Origin: JAEUIT01 sp044220875
GTDB lineage: Bacteria > Planctomycetota > Phycisphaerae > Phycisphaerales > SM1A02
Assembly (NCBI GenBank): GCA_044220875.1
Contig: JBGAQH010000005.1
Coordinates: 1 to 64,000, forward strand
Direction of reading: 5' to 3'
DNA: 64,000 bases
In this document: piece after piece, positions 18,285 through 26,996 of the stretch
Layout of the letters: every line of letters starts with the position of its first letter
How positions within the stretch are numbered: the first letter of the stretch is position 1
Position numbers and translations under genes: made by a program
The notes under the pieces: generated by a model
What the model was told of the DNA's origin: nothing
What the model saw: the letters and a program-made list of their open reading frames with translations, nothing else
The model's database searches: none

Positions 18285-18912
18285 GGGCCGTTCCGGAGGC
18301 CCCGGCGTCGTCGTTGCGGTCGCCGTCGCCCAGCGCGTGGTAGAGCCAGCCCCGGGCCGCCGCCCACTCGCGATCGACCGTGCGCCGCGGCATGTTGAGG
18401 GCCTCGGAGACCTGCTCGCAGGTGAGGCCGCCGAAGAAGCGCAGCTCGACGATGGACGCCTGCGTCGCATCGATGAGCGCGAGCCGCTGGAGCGCCTCCT
18501 CCAGGGCGAGGATGTCGACGTCGCGCTGCGGGGCAGGAGTGTCGACGGCATCCATGGCGATGCGGGTCACGCCGCCGCCGCGCTTGGCGGCATCGCGGGC
18601 CCGGGCATGATCGACGAGCACGCGGCGCATCGCCTGGGCGCCGAGCCCCAGCGCCTGGGCGGGGTTGTCCCACACCACGTCGCGCTGGGCAAGCAGCCGC
18701 AGATACGCCTCGTGCACCAGAGCCGTCGGCTGCAGCGTGTGGTGAGCCCCCTCGCCGCGAAGGTAGCGTTCGGCGATCTCGCGGAGTTCCCCGTAGAGAC
18801 GCTCCATCACGACCGCAAGGCCAGCGCGGTCCCCCGCGCGATCCCCCGCGCGATCCCCCGCGCGATCCCCCGCGCGATCCGAAGACCGGACTGGCTCCTG
18901 CGCGTCGGACAT
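18274..18912 (-). CDS. ECF RNA polymerase sigma factor (planctomycete SigX6-type)
   Basis: This 212-residue sigma-70 family protein contains region 2 (YGELREIAERYLRGEGAHHTLQPTALVHEAYLRL, about 40-73) and the VDHARARDAAKRGG segment typical of planctomycete ECF factors. Region 4 includes LRFFGGLTCEQVSEALNMPRRTVDREW, a helix-turn-helix. Residues 12-31 are a tandem RAGD repeat encoded by 12-bp repeats, an odd extension before region 2; an internal ATG at 18807 would skip it but also part of region 2. The 3' end overlaps the kinase gene, which is likely its regulator. It probably directs transcription of an envelope or stress regulon. Confidence 0.93.
   Translation of the reverse strand: MSDAQEPVRSSDRAGDRAGDRAGDRAGDRAGLAVVMERLYGELREIAERYLRGEGAHHTLQPTALVHEAYLRLLAQRDVVWDNPAQALGLGAQAMRRVLVDHARARDAAKRGGGVTRIAMDAVDTPAPQRDVDILALEEALQRLALIDATQASIVELRFFGGLTCEQVSEALNMPRRTVDREWAAARGWLYHALGDGDRNDDAGASGTAHGS
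18824..18880 (-). repeat. 12-bp tandem repeats in the sigma-factor N-terminus
   Basis: Four full 12-bp units (plus-strand gcgcgatccccc, the first with one change) and a partial fifth are contiguous. They encode repeated RAGD. The unit is a multiple of three, so expansion keeps the frame. Confidence 0.92.
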
Positions 18913-19390
18913 CGGGCGCGATGGTACCGGTCGGGCAGGAGCGACACAAGGGTGCAGGGGCGGATGCGGGCGGCGGCAGCGCGTGGTTCGTATCGGCGGT
19001 GCCGCAGCCGATGCGACGGCTCGTGACGCACATCAGCCGCAGGAGCCGCCGCGGCACCGGCACGCGGCGGTCCCGGTTCTCAAGCGTGGCGATGGTCGAC
19101 GAGAGCGAGTCGATGTGGCCGCAGGCGAGCGTTCCCTCCTCGCGGCCGAATCGGATCGCGGGCTCGGACCAGTGCAGGAGCACCGCATTCGTCAGCCGTG
19201 CGATCGAGTCGCGCATGTGCCCGCTGCGCGCGTCGACGACGGGTGCGGAGAGCCCCGTCGGTAGCCGTGACCTGGAAGTACCGCGCACATCCCGCGGGTC
19301 GTGAGAACGAAAGCAGTGCAGCCGGTGCAGACCGCAGCCGCCGATGGCTACGGGTCTGCTGTTCCGCTCTCTGTGGCTGCTGCTCTCATT
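18913..19390. other. gene-free interval upstream of the sigma factor
   Basis: About 480 bases between the sigma-factor start and the hairpin next to the CAT tRNA. Reading frames are open on both strands because of the GC content, but none has a Shine-Dalgarno or recognisable motif. It presumably holds the sigma factor/kinase promoter. No clear promoter boxes were identified. Confidence 0.5.
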
Positions 19391-19420
19391 GACAACGGCC
19401 CGCGAAAGCGGGCCGTTGTC
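19391..19420 (-). terminator. hairpin downstream of the CAT tRNA
   Basis: A perfect 13-bp stem (GACAACGGCCCGC and its complement) closes a GAAA tetraloop. It starts 2 bases after the tRNA 3' end on the minus strand. No T-run follows, but position and stability suggest a transcript end or a processing signal. Confidence 0.75.
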
Positions 19421-19422
19421 AA

Positions 19423-19497
19423 TGCCGATGGGCGGACTCGAACCGCCGACCTCCGGGTTATGAATCCAGCGCTCTAAACCAGCTGAGCTACATCGGC
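19423..19497 (-). tRNA. tRNA with CAT anticodon, probably elongator tRNA-Met
   Basis: The minus strand forms a 75-nt cloverleaf. Acceptor stem is GCCGATG/CATCGGC with discriminator A; D-arm GCTC..GAGC; anticodon stem CTGGA/CCCGG (one T-G pair and an A-C mismatch at 31-39) with loop TTCATAA (anticodon at 19460-19462); T-arm GGCGG-TTCGAGT-CCGCC. CCA is not encoded. CAT could also be tRNA-Ile2, modified by TilS. The first base pair is matched, which argues against initiator tRNA. Confidence 0.93.
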
Positions 19498-19620
19498 GTG
19501 AGGTCAGATCGAAGCGGGGGAGTATACGCGAAGCCGTCGATGGCTCAACAGGGCGGTTCGACGGCGGGTGACGGGCAATCGGCGGTGACGCAGCGGTTCA
19601 AGAGCGGTCGCTCGGCGTCG

Positions 19621-21555
19621 TCACACCGTTGCGACCGCCGGGGTAGGGCGGAGCCAACGGCTCGAAATCGCCTCCGTGGGCAGGTCGGGGTTGGCGCGGC
19701 GGATGCCCGCGGCGATCAGGCCCATGAACATCGGCTGGGGACGCAGCGGTCGGCTGGTCAGCTCGGGATGGAACTGTCCGCCGATGAAGTAGGGGTGCAC
19801 CGTCTGCGGCAGCTCCATGACCTGCATGATCGGGTACTTCGGATGACGTCCCGAGAAGACCAGGCCCGCCCCGCTCAGCGCATCGATGAACTTCGGCTCG
19901 ACCTCGTAGCGATGCCGGAATCGCTCGCGCACGCTGGGACGTCCGTCGTAGAGGAAGCTCGCCAGCGAATCGGGCTCGAGCACCACGTCCTGCCCGCCGA
20001 GCCGCATCGTGCCGCCCATGATCCCCTCGATCTTCTTCTGGTCGGGCAGCTCGCCGATGACCGGGTTCCTCGTCTTCGCGTCGAACTCCGTCGAGTTCGC
20101 GTCCTGGAGCCCTAACACGTTGCGCGCGTATTCGATCGTCGCGACCTGGAAGCCGAGGCAGATGCCGAGGAACGGGATCTTGCCCGTCCGGCAGACTTGC
20201 ACGCAGCGGATCTTGCCCTCGACGCCCCGCGACCCGAAGCCGCCGGGCACGATCACCGCGTGCATCGAGTTCAGCGTCTTCCGCGCCTGCTCGACGGTGT
20301 TCATCTCGGTCGTGTCGAACCAGTGCACCTTGATGTCGCAGCTCAGGTGAATCGAGCAGTGCTCGATGGCCTTGTCGATCGACGCATAGGCATCGCGAAG
20401 CGACGCGTACTTGCCGGCGATGCCGAGGTCGATCCGATGCCGCCGCTGTCCGCTCAGCTTGTTCGAGAAGGTCAGCCAGTTCTGCCGGGCGGTGTCCTCG
20501 TACGCGGGGTTCACCCGCTCGTGCAGATGGAGGATCGAGAGGATCTCCCGGTCGAGGCCCGACGCCCGCATCGCCTCGGGGATCACGTAGATCGACTCGC
20601 GGTCGTGCATCGAGAAGACGCGCCGCAGCGGCACGTTCGAGAACATCGCGATCTTCTCCCGCACCGTCTCGTTCACCGGGTTCTTCGCCCGACAGGCGAC
20701 GATCTGCGGCTGGATGCCCGCCTCCATGAGCCGCTTGATGCCAAGCTGCGCCGCCTTCGACTTCTGCTCGCCGAGGATCGACGGTTCGAGGATGTAGGTG
20801 AGGGCGACGAAGCAGGTCGACTCGGTGCCCTCCTCGAAGGCGAGCTCGCGGAGGGCCTCGATGTAGAAGCCGTTCTCGTAGTCGCCGGCGGTGCCGCCGA
20901 CCTCGACGAAGACGACGTCCACCGGCTTGCCGTTGTTGCCGTGCATCGCGAGATCGCGGAGCTTCATCTTCACCGCGCCGGTGACGTGCGGGATCATCTG
21001 CACGTCGCGGCCGAGATAGCCGCCGCGCCGCTCGCGCTCGAGCACCTCGGTGTAGATCTGCCCCGCGGTGACGAAATTCCGGCGAGTCAGGTTCTGGGCG
21101 AGCACCCGCTCGTAGGTCCCGAGGTCCATGTCCGTCTCGGCCCCGTCCTCGAGCACGAAGACCTCGCCGTGGCGGTATGGATTGAGCGTGCCCGCGTCGA
21201 TGTTCAGATAGCCCTCGAGCTTGATCGGCGCGACCGACAGCCCCTTGTCCTGGATCAGCTTCGCCAGCGAGCTCGAGAAGATGCCCTTGCCCAGACCGCT
21301 CATGACCGTGCCGATCACGGCGACGAACTTCGTCCGGCCCTTCTCGTAGCCGGGCGGCGACGGCGAATACCACTCGGTGCTGTCCTCGCTCTGCCCGAAC
21401 TGGGAGAGGAAGCCACAACCGTCCGGAGACTCCGGATCGACGCCGCCTCGAAGGTCGCCGGCACTTCCACCTTCACTCGCGCCGGGCACATGGGAACGGC
21501 CGCTGGACGGGTGGTTGCTGTTCGATCGCGACTGAATGGGATCCGAGAGGGGCAT
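19621..21555 (-). CDS. pyrG: CTP synthase
   Basis: This 644-residue enzyme makes CTP from UTP, ATP and glutamine. The synthetase half contains GTVMSGLGKG (P-loop), then NPYRHGEVFVLEDGAETDMDLGTYER. The amidotransferase half has GGFGSRGVEGK, the nucleophile elbow GICLGFQ, and QFHPELTSRP with the catalytic His-Glu. Compared with the usual GGVVSSLGKG and YxNVDPGTMSP signatures, the first half is divergent (GTVMSGLGKG, YLNIDAGTLNP). There is an N-terminal extension of about 70 residues, probably disordered. The gene follows kdsB by 135 bases on the same strand, which links CTP supply to CMP-Kdo synthesis. All catalytic motifs are present. Confidence 0.95.
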   Translation of the reverse strand: MPLSDPIQSRSNSNHPSSGRSHVPGASEGGSAGDLRGGVDPESPDGCGFLSQFGQSEDSTEWYSPSPPGYEKGRTKFVAVIGTVMSGLGKGIFSSSLAKLIQDKGLSVAPIKLEGYLNIDAGTLNPYRHGEVFVLEDGAETDMDLGTYERVLAQNLTRRNFVTAGQIYTEVLERERRGGYLGRDVQMIPHVTGAVKMKLRDLAMHGNNGKPVDVVFVEVGGTAGDYENGFYIEALRELAFEEGTESTCFVALTYILEPSILGEQKSKAAQLGIKRLMEAGIQPQIVACRAKNPVNETVREKIAMFSNVPLRRVFSMHDRESIYVIPEAMRASGLDREILSILHLHERVNPAYEDTARQNWLTFSNKLSGQRRHRIDLGIAGKYASLRDAYASIDKAIEHCSIHLSCDIKVHWFDTTEMNTVEQARKTLNSMHAVIVPGGFGSRGVEGKIRCVQVCRTGKIPFLGICLGFQVATIEYARNVLGLQDANSTEFDAKTRNPVIGELPDQKKIEGIMGGTMRLGGQDVVLEPDSLASFLYDGRPSVRERFRHRYEVEPKFIDALSGAGLVFSGRHPKYPIMQVMELPQTVHPYFIGGQFHPELTSRPLRPQPMFMGLIAAGIRRANPDLPTEAISSRWLRPTPAVATV

Positions 21556-21690
21556 TCCCTACCGTACCGCGCCGGCACTTCGGAGGGAAGGGCCTTCTCG
21601 CTTTGCTCGAACTCTTCGGCGATGTCCCGCTCGGCCGCGGCAACGTCGTCGAACCAGTTCCCCGATGCGCCGCTGCCGCGAGTCGCCCCG

Positions 21691-22500
21691 CTACCGCGTG
21701 TTCATGACGCGTCGTACCCACGCCTCGTACTGCTCGGGCGTGTCGATGCCGTGGAAGGCCGCCATGCCCCGCGCGACCGCAATCGGATAGCCATGCTCGA
21801 GGACCCGAAGCTGCTCCAACTGCTCCGTGCATTCGAGCGGGGTGGGCGGCAACCCGACGAAGGTCGCAAGGAAGGCCCGCCGGTAGACGTAGAGCCCGAC
21901 ATGCTTGAGCGGCCCCGCGGGCGGCGCCGCCTCGGACGAGCGGGCCAGATCGCGGTCGCGGTCCCGCCAACAGGGGATCGGAGCGCGGGAGAAGTAGAGC
22001 GCGGTGCCGCGGGTCGAGAGCACCACCTTCACGATGTTCGGGTCGTTCGCGTCCTCGTGCGGGCCGAAGGGGCTCGCGATCGTCGACATCGGCGCCTCAG
22101 GCGTTGCGCGAAGCGCGTCCACGGCGGCGTCGATGAGCTCAGGTTCGATCGAGGGCTCGTCCCCCTGCACGTTCACGATGAACTCGCAGCGAAGCGTCGC
22201 GGCGACCTCGGCGATGCGCGACGTCCCGTTCGGATGGTCGCTCCGGGTCATCACCGCCTCGCCGCCGAACCCGCGCACCGCGGCCATGATCCGCTCGTCG
22301 TCGGTGGCGACGATGATCCGACCGACCGAACGGCTTCGGGCCGCCTGCTCGCAGACATGCTGGATGAGCGGCTTGCCGGTCTTCGCGACCAGCGGCTTGC
22401 CCGGGAAGCGCGTCGAGCCGAAGCGGGCGGGAATGACCGCGGTGACGGCGCCCTTGGCGCTGGGCCCGCCGCCGTCGTGTGCCGCCGCGGCGGCGCTCAC
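21691..22500 (-). CDS. kdsB: 3-deoxy-manno-octulosonate cytidylyltransferase (CMP-Kdo synthetase)
   Basis: This 269-residue enzyme activates Kdo with CTP for lipopolysaccharide core synthesis. Signatures are IPARFGSTRFPGKPL near the N-terminus, IVATDDERI, VNVQGDEP with metal-binding acidic residues, YFSRAPIP, KHVGLYVYRRAFL, and EQLEQLRVLEHGYPI. The start is inferred as GTG at 22500, overlapping the stop of the upstream TPR gene as GTGA, so translation is coupled. Downstream on the same strand is pyrG, supplying CTP. Its presence implies an outer membrane with Kdo-containing glycolipid. Confidence 0.94.
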   Translation of the reverse strand: MSAAAAAHDGGGPSAKGAVTAVIPARFGSTRFPGKPLVAKTGKPLIQHVCEQAARSRSVGRIIVATDDERIMAAVRGFGGEAVMTRSDHPNGTSRIAEVAATLRCEFIVNVQGDEPSIEPELIDAAVDALRATPEAPMSTIASPFGPHEDANDPNIVKVVLSTRGTALYFSRAPIPCWRDRDRDLARSSEAAPPAGPLKHVGLYVYRRAFLATFVGLPPTPLECTEQLEQLRVLEHGYPIAVARGMAAFHGIDTPEQYEAWVRRVMNTR

Positions 22501-24032
22501 CCGCCGAGGTCCTTGCGAAGCTGCTCGATCTCCTTGCGCCGGTCGCGAATGTCGCGGTAGCCGATGTTCTGGCGCACAATCGCCGAGCAGATCTCGAAGG
22601 CCTCCTTCGCCGCGGCGGGGGAGTTCTCCGCCTTGGCGAGTTCGATGAGCGCCAGCATCAGCTCGTAGCGGATGTCGAGCTCGACCTCCTTCGAGGTCGC
22701 GTCGATCGCGGAGAGGGCCTCGCGGAACTCGCTGATCGCCTCGGTGAACCAGCCCATCGCGGCGAAGCAGCGGCCGAGCATGAAGGTCGCGCGAACGCGA
22801 TACTTGCCCTCCTCCTTCGCGCTCTGGAAATTCCCCATCGCGTCTTCGTAGTTGCCCAGGTCGTACTCGATGCGCCCGAGCTCGATCTTGAGGCCGCGAT
22901 CGGTCGGATACTTCGAGGCCCGCTCGCGGAACTCGGCTCCCTCGAGCTCGCGCAGTTCGCGGGCGAGGTTGATGTACTCGGTCTTCAGCAGCTCGTCGGT
23001 CGGGGTGGCGTCGGCCCGTTCCTTCGCGGCCTGGGTGCGCCGGCGGAGCTGGCTCATGCGCAGGTCGCCGGCGTGCATGCGGAACCGGTATTCGCCGAGA
23101 CGCTCGTGGCCGGCGATGTACACGGCGTACGCGGTGTCCTCGGCCTCGGGCGTTCCCTTGCGCTTGAGGAGCAGGGCGTACTTCGCGATCGCCTCCGGGG
23201 ACATCGGGTTGTCCTCGAAGTCGCGCTTGGCCCGCTCGAGATTTCGCTCTTCCTTCTCGGCGCCGCCGGACATCGAGTCCTGCTCGTCGAGGGCCCGCTG
23301 CTTCTCGGCGTCCTTGATGTTCGCCCGGAAGCCGTCCGTGCTGGCGTTGGGGTTGTTGAAGCCGCCGCGCTCGATGGCCTGCTGGGCCTGGAGCTCCTTG
23401 ATCTGGTTGGCGAGCTGACCGTCGGTGGGATCGATCTGAAGTGCGGTCTCGGCCGCCGCGAACGCCTCGTTCCAGCACTCGGCCCTGGCGAGGTGATCCT
23501 TCAGCTGCACCCACTGGTTCTTCTTCTTCACCTGCTGCTTGCGCATCATCGCCAACACGCGCGGGCCAAGCCACTTGCCGAAATTCACCTGGCCGATGAG
23601 CCCGGTGTTCTCGAGCAGGTCTAGGGCCAGGGCGAGGTTGTTGAGGTCATGCATCCAGACGAATTCGGCGGTCGCGAAGCGATCGACCGGGCCCGGCCCC
23701 TGGACCTTCTTGATGTCGTCGCGACCCGCGGGCTTGCCGCCGGCGTTGAAGTGCCGGATGGCCGCGTCGTACATCGACTCGTGAGCCTGCATGTTGTTCG
23801 GGTCGAGCTTCATCCCCATCGCGAAGCAGAACATCGCGTAGGTGTAGTTCTGCTGGCCGATCGCCACGCGACCGTGGTTGAACCACTTGTTCGCCTTCTC
23901 GGGATCGGGTTGGAAGCCGCCGCCTCCGCCGCTTGGGCCATTCCCCTTTGGAGGCTCACCGGACGAGGGGTCTTTCTTCTTGAAGAAGTTCAGCACGGGG
24001 GATCTCAGGAGGCTGGCAGCCGAGCGGAGCAC
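22497..24032 (-). CDS. TPR-repeat protein of unknown function
   Basis: This 511-residue, mostly helical protein contains several tetratricopeptide-like units. One is WFNHGRVAIGQQNYTYAMFCFAMGMKLDP (about 50-78). Others, such as LKIELGRIEYDLGNYEDAMGNFQSAKE and YRVRATFMLGRCFAAMGWFTEAISEFREAL, lie in the C-terminal third. A Gly/Pro-rich linker (about 21-42) separates a basic N-terminus. No signal peptide or membrane helix is seen, so it is likely cytoplasmic and a protein-binding scaffold. It is the first gene of the TPR-kdsB-pyrG unit. A GTG at about 23996 (VLNFFKKKD) is an alternative start. Confidence 0.85.
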   Translation of the reverse strand: MLRSAASLLRSPVLNFFKKKDPSSGEPPKGNGPSGGGGGFQPDPEKANKWFNHGRVAIGQQNYTYAMFCFAMGMKLDPNNMQAHESMYDAAIRHFNAGGKPAGRDDIKKVQGPGPVDRFATAEFVWMHDLNNLALALDLLENTGLIGQVNFGKWLGPRVLAMMRKQQVKKKNQWVQLKDHLARAECWNEAFAAAETALQIDPTDGQLANQIKELQAQQAIERGGFNNPNASTDGFRANIKDAEKQRALDEQDSMSGGAEKEERNLERAKRDFEDNPMSPEAIAKYALLLKRKGTPEAEDTAYAVYIAGHERLGEYRFRMHAGDLRMSQLRRRTQAAKERADATPTDELLKTEYINLARELRELEGAEFRERASKYPTDRGLKIELGRIEYDLGNYEDAMGNFQSAKEEGKYRVRATFMLGRCFAAMGWFTEAISEFREALSAIDATSKEVELDIRYELMLALIELAKAENSPAAAKEAFEICSAIVRQNIGYRDIRDRRKEIEQLRKDLGG

Positions 24033-24237
24033 GTCGGGCTCCGGTCGGTGAGGAGGGGCATGTCGGAGGGGGCGCCGGCGCGGGGAGCGCCGCGGGTCTT
24101 GCGGCGGGCGTCACGCGCGTCGGAACGCGAAAGGTACGCCCCAGAATAGGGGATGGTCAACGGAAGGGTGTTGGCCTGGGCCGTTCCGACCGCCGATCGA
24201 GTCCGGCCGTGAAAAATTCGGGCTAGCATGCGAGCCC

Positions 24238-24858
24238 ATGCCTACTCCGTCATCGTCACGACGCGAGATTGTCCTCTATCCGGACCCCGTCCTCAACACG
24301 AAGGCCGCTCCGGTCGAGCGAATCGACGATTGGGTGCGGTCCCTGGTCGACGACATGGTCCGGATCATGCGGGAGCTCGAAGGGGCGGGAATCGCCGCGC
24401 CGCAGGTCGGGGAGAGCGTCCGGATCTTCGTGGTCGAGGGGCGTGAGGCGACCGACGCGCGACCGGCCGAACCGCTGGGCGTCTACATCAACCCGGTCCT
24501 CAGTTCCCCCGAGGGCGGGGTGGAGCCCTACGAGGAGGGATGCCTGAGCCTTCCCGACATCCGCGCCGATATCCGCCGGCCGCCGGTGATCACCATCACG
24601 GCGATGAACCTCGAGGGCAAGACCTTCACCCGGACCGACGGGGGGTTCCTCGCCCGGGTTTGGCAGCACGAGTATGACCACCTCGAGGGCACCCTCATCA
24701 CCGACCGGATGACGGCGATCGACAAGCTGGCCTGCAAGAAGGCCCTCAAGGAACTGCAGGCCGAATGGGACGAGGCCCACCCGCCCACGCCGCCGCCGGC
24801 GCCGCCCGCGACGCCGAAGAAATCCGGGGGCCTCTTCCGCGGGTACAAGCGCCGATGA
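24238..24858 (+). CDS. def: Peptide deformylase
   Basis: This 206-residue enzyme removes the formyl group from nascent N-terminal methionine. The three family motifs are intact: GAGIAAPQVG (motif 1), EGCLSLP (motif 2, metal-binding Cys) and QHEYDHLEG (motif 3, the HExxH zinc/iron site). A Pro-rich, basic tail of about 30 residues extends beyond the core. Its stop codon overlaps the fmt start as ATGA, a classic def-fmt pair that couples formylation and deformylation. It is divergent from the TPR gene across a 205-base interval. Confidence 0.96.
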   Translation: MPTPSSSRREIVLYPDPVLNTKAAPVERIDDWVRSLVDDMVRIMRELEGAGIAAPQVGESVRIFVVEGREATDARPAEPLGVYINPVLSSPEGGVEPYEEGCLSLPDIRADIRRPPVITITAMNLEGKTFTRTDGGFLARVWQHEYDHLEGTLITDRMTAIDKLACKKALKELQAEWDEAHPPTPPPAPPATPKKSGGLFRGYKRR

Positions 24859-25802
24859 CCAGCCCGTCGCGGCGCCTTCGTCTGGTCTTCCTGGGTTCCG
24901 GTGCCTTCGGGCTGCCGACCTTGGCCGCGCTCGCCGAGGCCCACGAGGTCGCGATGGTCGTTTCCCAGCCCGACCGCCCGGCCGGACGGGGACGGGCGCT
25001 GACGCCGACGCCGATCGCCGCGTGGGCCGCCGAGCGCGGACTGCCCGTACGGCGACCGGAGAACGCGAACGTCCCCGAGGAGCTCGCCGCGATCCACGCC
25101 GTCCGGGCCGATGCCTATGTGGTCATCGCCTTCGGGCAGAAGCTCTCGCCGGCGCTTCTCGGGGAGACCTTCGCGATCAACCTTCATGCCTCGCTCCTGC
25201 CCGCCTACCGCGGCGCGGCCCCGATCAACTGGGCCCTCATCGACGGCTGCGACGAGACCGGCGTGAGCGTCATCGCCCTCGCCCAGCGGATGGACGCCGG
25301 GGTCGTGTACGCGACGCGCACGACCGCGATCCGACCGACCGAAGACTGCGGAGAGCTGCATGACCGACTTGCCGCGATGGGGCCCGACGTCGTCCTGGCG
25401 ACGCTCGAGCAGTTCGCCGCGGGAACGCTTCTGCCGATGCCGCAGGATGAGAGCAAGGTCTCGAAGGCCCGGAAGCTTGCGAAGGAAGACGGCCGCATCG
25501 ACGTCACCGCGGCGAGCGCCCGATCGCTTCGGGGACGGATTCACGGTCTCACGCCGTGGCCGGGATGCGACGTCCTCGTCGATGGCCAGCCGGTGCGCTT
25601 GCTTCGGGTGCGGGACCACGCCGATGGCGGCGAGCGAAGCGAGCCCGGGCTGATCCTCCCCGATCGCACCATCGCCTGCGCGAGCGGCCGGCTTGAGGTG
25701 CTCGAGCTTCAGCCGCCGGGATCGAAGGCGATGACATTGGAGGCCTATCGTGCCGGTCGCCGATGGGAGAGCGGCATGCGCGTCGCGAAGGTCGGCGGAT
25801 GA
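24855..25802 (+). CDS. fmt: Methionyl-tRNA formyltransferase
   Basis: This 315-residue enzyme formylates initiator Met-tRNA using 10-formyltetrahydrofolate. The catalytic domain carries FLGSGAFGLPTL at the start, NLHASLLPAYRGAAPINWAL (with the SLLPxxRG signature and catalytic Asn-His), and the ETGVSVIALAQRMDAG segment. A C-terminal tRNA-binding domain follows (GLTPWPGCDV). The ATG at 24855 overlaps the def stop codon by 4 bases, which fixes the start. Downstream is a small zincin-like gene only 58 bases away, perhaps in the same operon. Confidence 0.96.
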   Translation: MTSPSRRLRLVFLGSGAFGLPTLAALAEAHEVAMVVSQPDRPAGRGRALTPTPIAAWAAERGLPVRRPENANVPEELAAIHAVRADAYVVIAFGQKLSPALLGETFAINLHASLLPAYRGAAPINWALIDGCDETGVSVIALAQRMDAGVVYATRTTAIRPTEDCGELHDRLAAMGPDVVLATLEQFAAGTLLPMPQDESKVSKARKLAKEDGRIDVTAASARSLRGRIHGLTPWPGCDVLVDGQPVRLLRVRDHADGGERSEPGLILPDRTIACASGRLEVLELQPPGSKAMTLEAYRAGRRWESGMRVAKVGG

Positions 25803-25860
25803 TGCCCCGGACGACATACGAGCCGACGAACCATCTGGCCAGCGGGAGTCGAGTCTGACG

Positions 25861-26415
25861 ATGCGTGCCCTCGTGCAGTTGCTGATGCCCTTCATGCGAA
25901 CGAAGGGGCGCTCGATTGCGGACCCGTCGCTCGCGCGGTCGAAGGCCGTGGCGCCGGTCGTCGCACCGAAGGCCCCGCGCCGGCAGGCGAAGCGGACGTC
26001 CGCGCGGCAGGCGGGCTATGACCGGGTCGTCGAGGAGATGAAGGCGACCTATGGCTTTCGCGTCCGCAAGTGGCGGCGATCCATGTCCGGCTGCGCGTGG
26101 GAGCTGGTCTACCGCGACGGCCGCCGGCAGCGGATGCTCGAGTCGCCCTATCCGAAGAGCCCGCTGAGCTGTTCGATCTTCCTCCACGAGGTCGGCCATC
26201 ACGCCATCGGCCTCGGCGTCGTCCGGCCGCGCTGCCTCGAGGAGCTGCGGGCGTGGCAATGGTCCCTCGCGGCGATGGAGGAGCGCGGTCTCGAGATCGA
26301 CGACCGGGTTCGCGACCGCTTCCGTCGCTCGATGGAGTACGCGGTGGCCAAGGCGGCGCGGCGCGGGATCAGGTCGCTGCCCGAGGAGCTGACGGCATTC
26401 CTGCGCACGGGCTAA
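25861..26415 (+). CDS. Small HExxH-type zincin-like protein, unknown function
   Basis: This 184-residue protein is basic at its N-terminus (about 20-55). It contains FLHEVGHHAIG (HExxH at 109-113) followed 14-15 residues later by an EE pair (127-128), which could supply the third zinc ligand. This pattern is that of gluzincin/minigluzincin peptidases. There is no signal peptide, so it is likely cytoplasmic. It directly follows def-fmt on the same strand, but a link with N-terminal methionine processing is only inference. An ATG at 25861 follows GGGAG; an upstream in-frame start at 25750 would overlap fmt. Catalytic activity is unproven. Confidence 0.7.
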   Translation: MRALVQLLMPFMRTKGRSIADPSLARSKAVAPVVAPKAPRRQAKRTSARQAGYDRVVEEMKATYGFRVRKWRRSMSGCAWELVYRDGRRQRMLESPYPKSPLSCSIFLHEVGHHAIGLGVVRPRCLEELRAWQWSLAAMEERGLEIDDRVRDRFRRSMEYAVAKAARRGIRSLPEELTAFLRTG

Positions 26416-26442
26416 CGATTCGCGCGGAAGGCGAGCAAGCCG

Positions 26443-26991
26443 TTAGGCGATGATCGAGAGGATCGAGCTCGCCGTCGGAAGCGGGCCGTTCGTCGACGGA
26501 AGGTAGGCCTGCTGGATCTGTTCGGCGGTGGGCGGGGCGACCTGAAGGCTGATCGTCACGCCCTTCACCCCCGACTTCCGGAAGGCGTTGGGCATCAGGA
26601 GATCCATGTTCTTCTGGCGGACGAGCTGGACGAACGCGGTGAGGAAGGCGACGCGGAGCCTGTCGAGCTGAAGCCGCAGCGCGGCACTCTCGCTCCCCGT
26701 CGACGCCAAGGTGGTTGGGAAGGCCGCCGAAGAAGCGCCACCTTGGGTCGACGAGGAGCCGTAGGTCCAGCCCGTCGAGCCGTAATTCGTGAAGGGGATG
26801 TAGGTGCCGAAGGTGACACCGCCGCCCGAGCCTGTCGATCCGGAGCTCCCACCAGCACCTGAACCAGTACCAGTCGCGCCGCCGGTGCCCGAGCCGCCTG
26901 AGCCTCCGGTGGGAGGCGGGGTCGTCGAACCGGACGAATGGCCCGTGCCTGCGGCTGGACTGCCTCCGACTGCTATTCCGTTGAGCGACAT
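26443..26991 (-). CDS. Gly/Ser/Thr-rich protein of unknown function
   Basis: This protein of about 182 residues has a long N-terminal low-complexity region rich in Gly, Ser, Thr and Pro (about 8-90). A predicted helical segment (LRLQLDRLRVAFLTAFVQLVRQKNMDLLMPNAF) and a short C-terminal domain follow. No signal peptide is evident. It is convergent with the zincin-like gene and divergent from queA. The start at 26991 is chosen because GGTGGG precedes it; an ATG at 27003 lies inside a perfect 18-bp palindrome. I do not recognise a family. Confidence 0.65.
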   Translation of the reverse strand: MSLNGIAVGGSPAAGTGHSSGSTTPPPTGGSGGSGTGGATGTGSGAGGSSGSTGSGGGVTFGTYIPFTNYGSTGWTYGSSSTQGGASSAAFPTTLASTGSESAALRLQLDRLRVAFLTAFVQLVRQKNMDLLMPNAFRKSGVKGVTISLQVAPPTAEQIQQAYLPSTNGPLPTASSILSIIA

Positions 26992-26996
26992 CAACC

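Noticed and set aside
18913..19288. Minus-strand open frame upstream of the sigma factor (starting about 19288 or 19216)
   Set aside because: It continues without a stop through the sigma and kinase genes in another frame and has no ribosome site, so it is treated as open by composition.
26410..26446. Terminator from GCTAACG..CGTTAGGC between convergent genes
   Set aside because: Only about 7 bp pair around a long loop and both arms are simply the stop contexts of the two genes.
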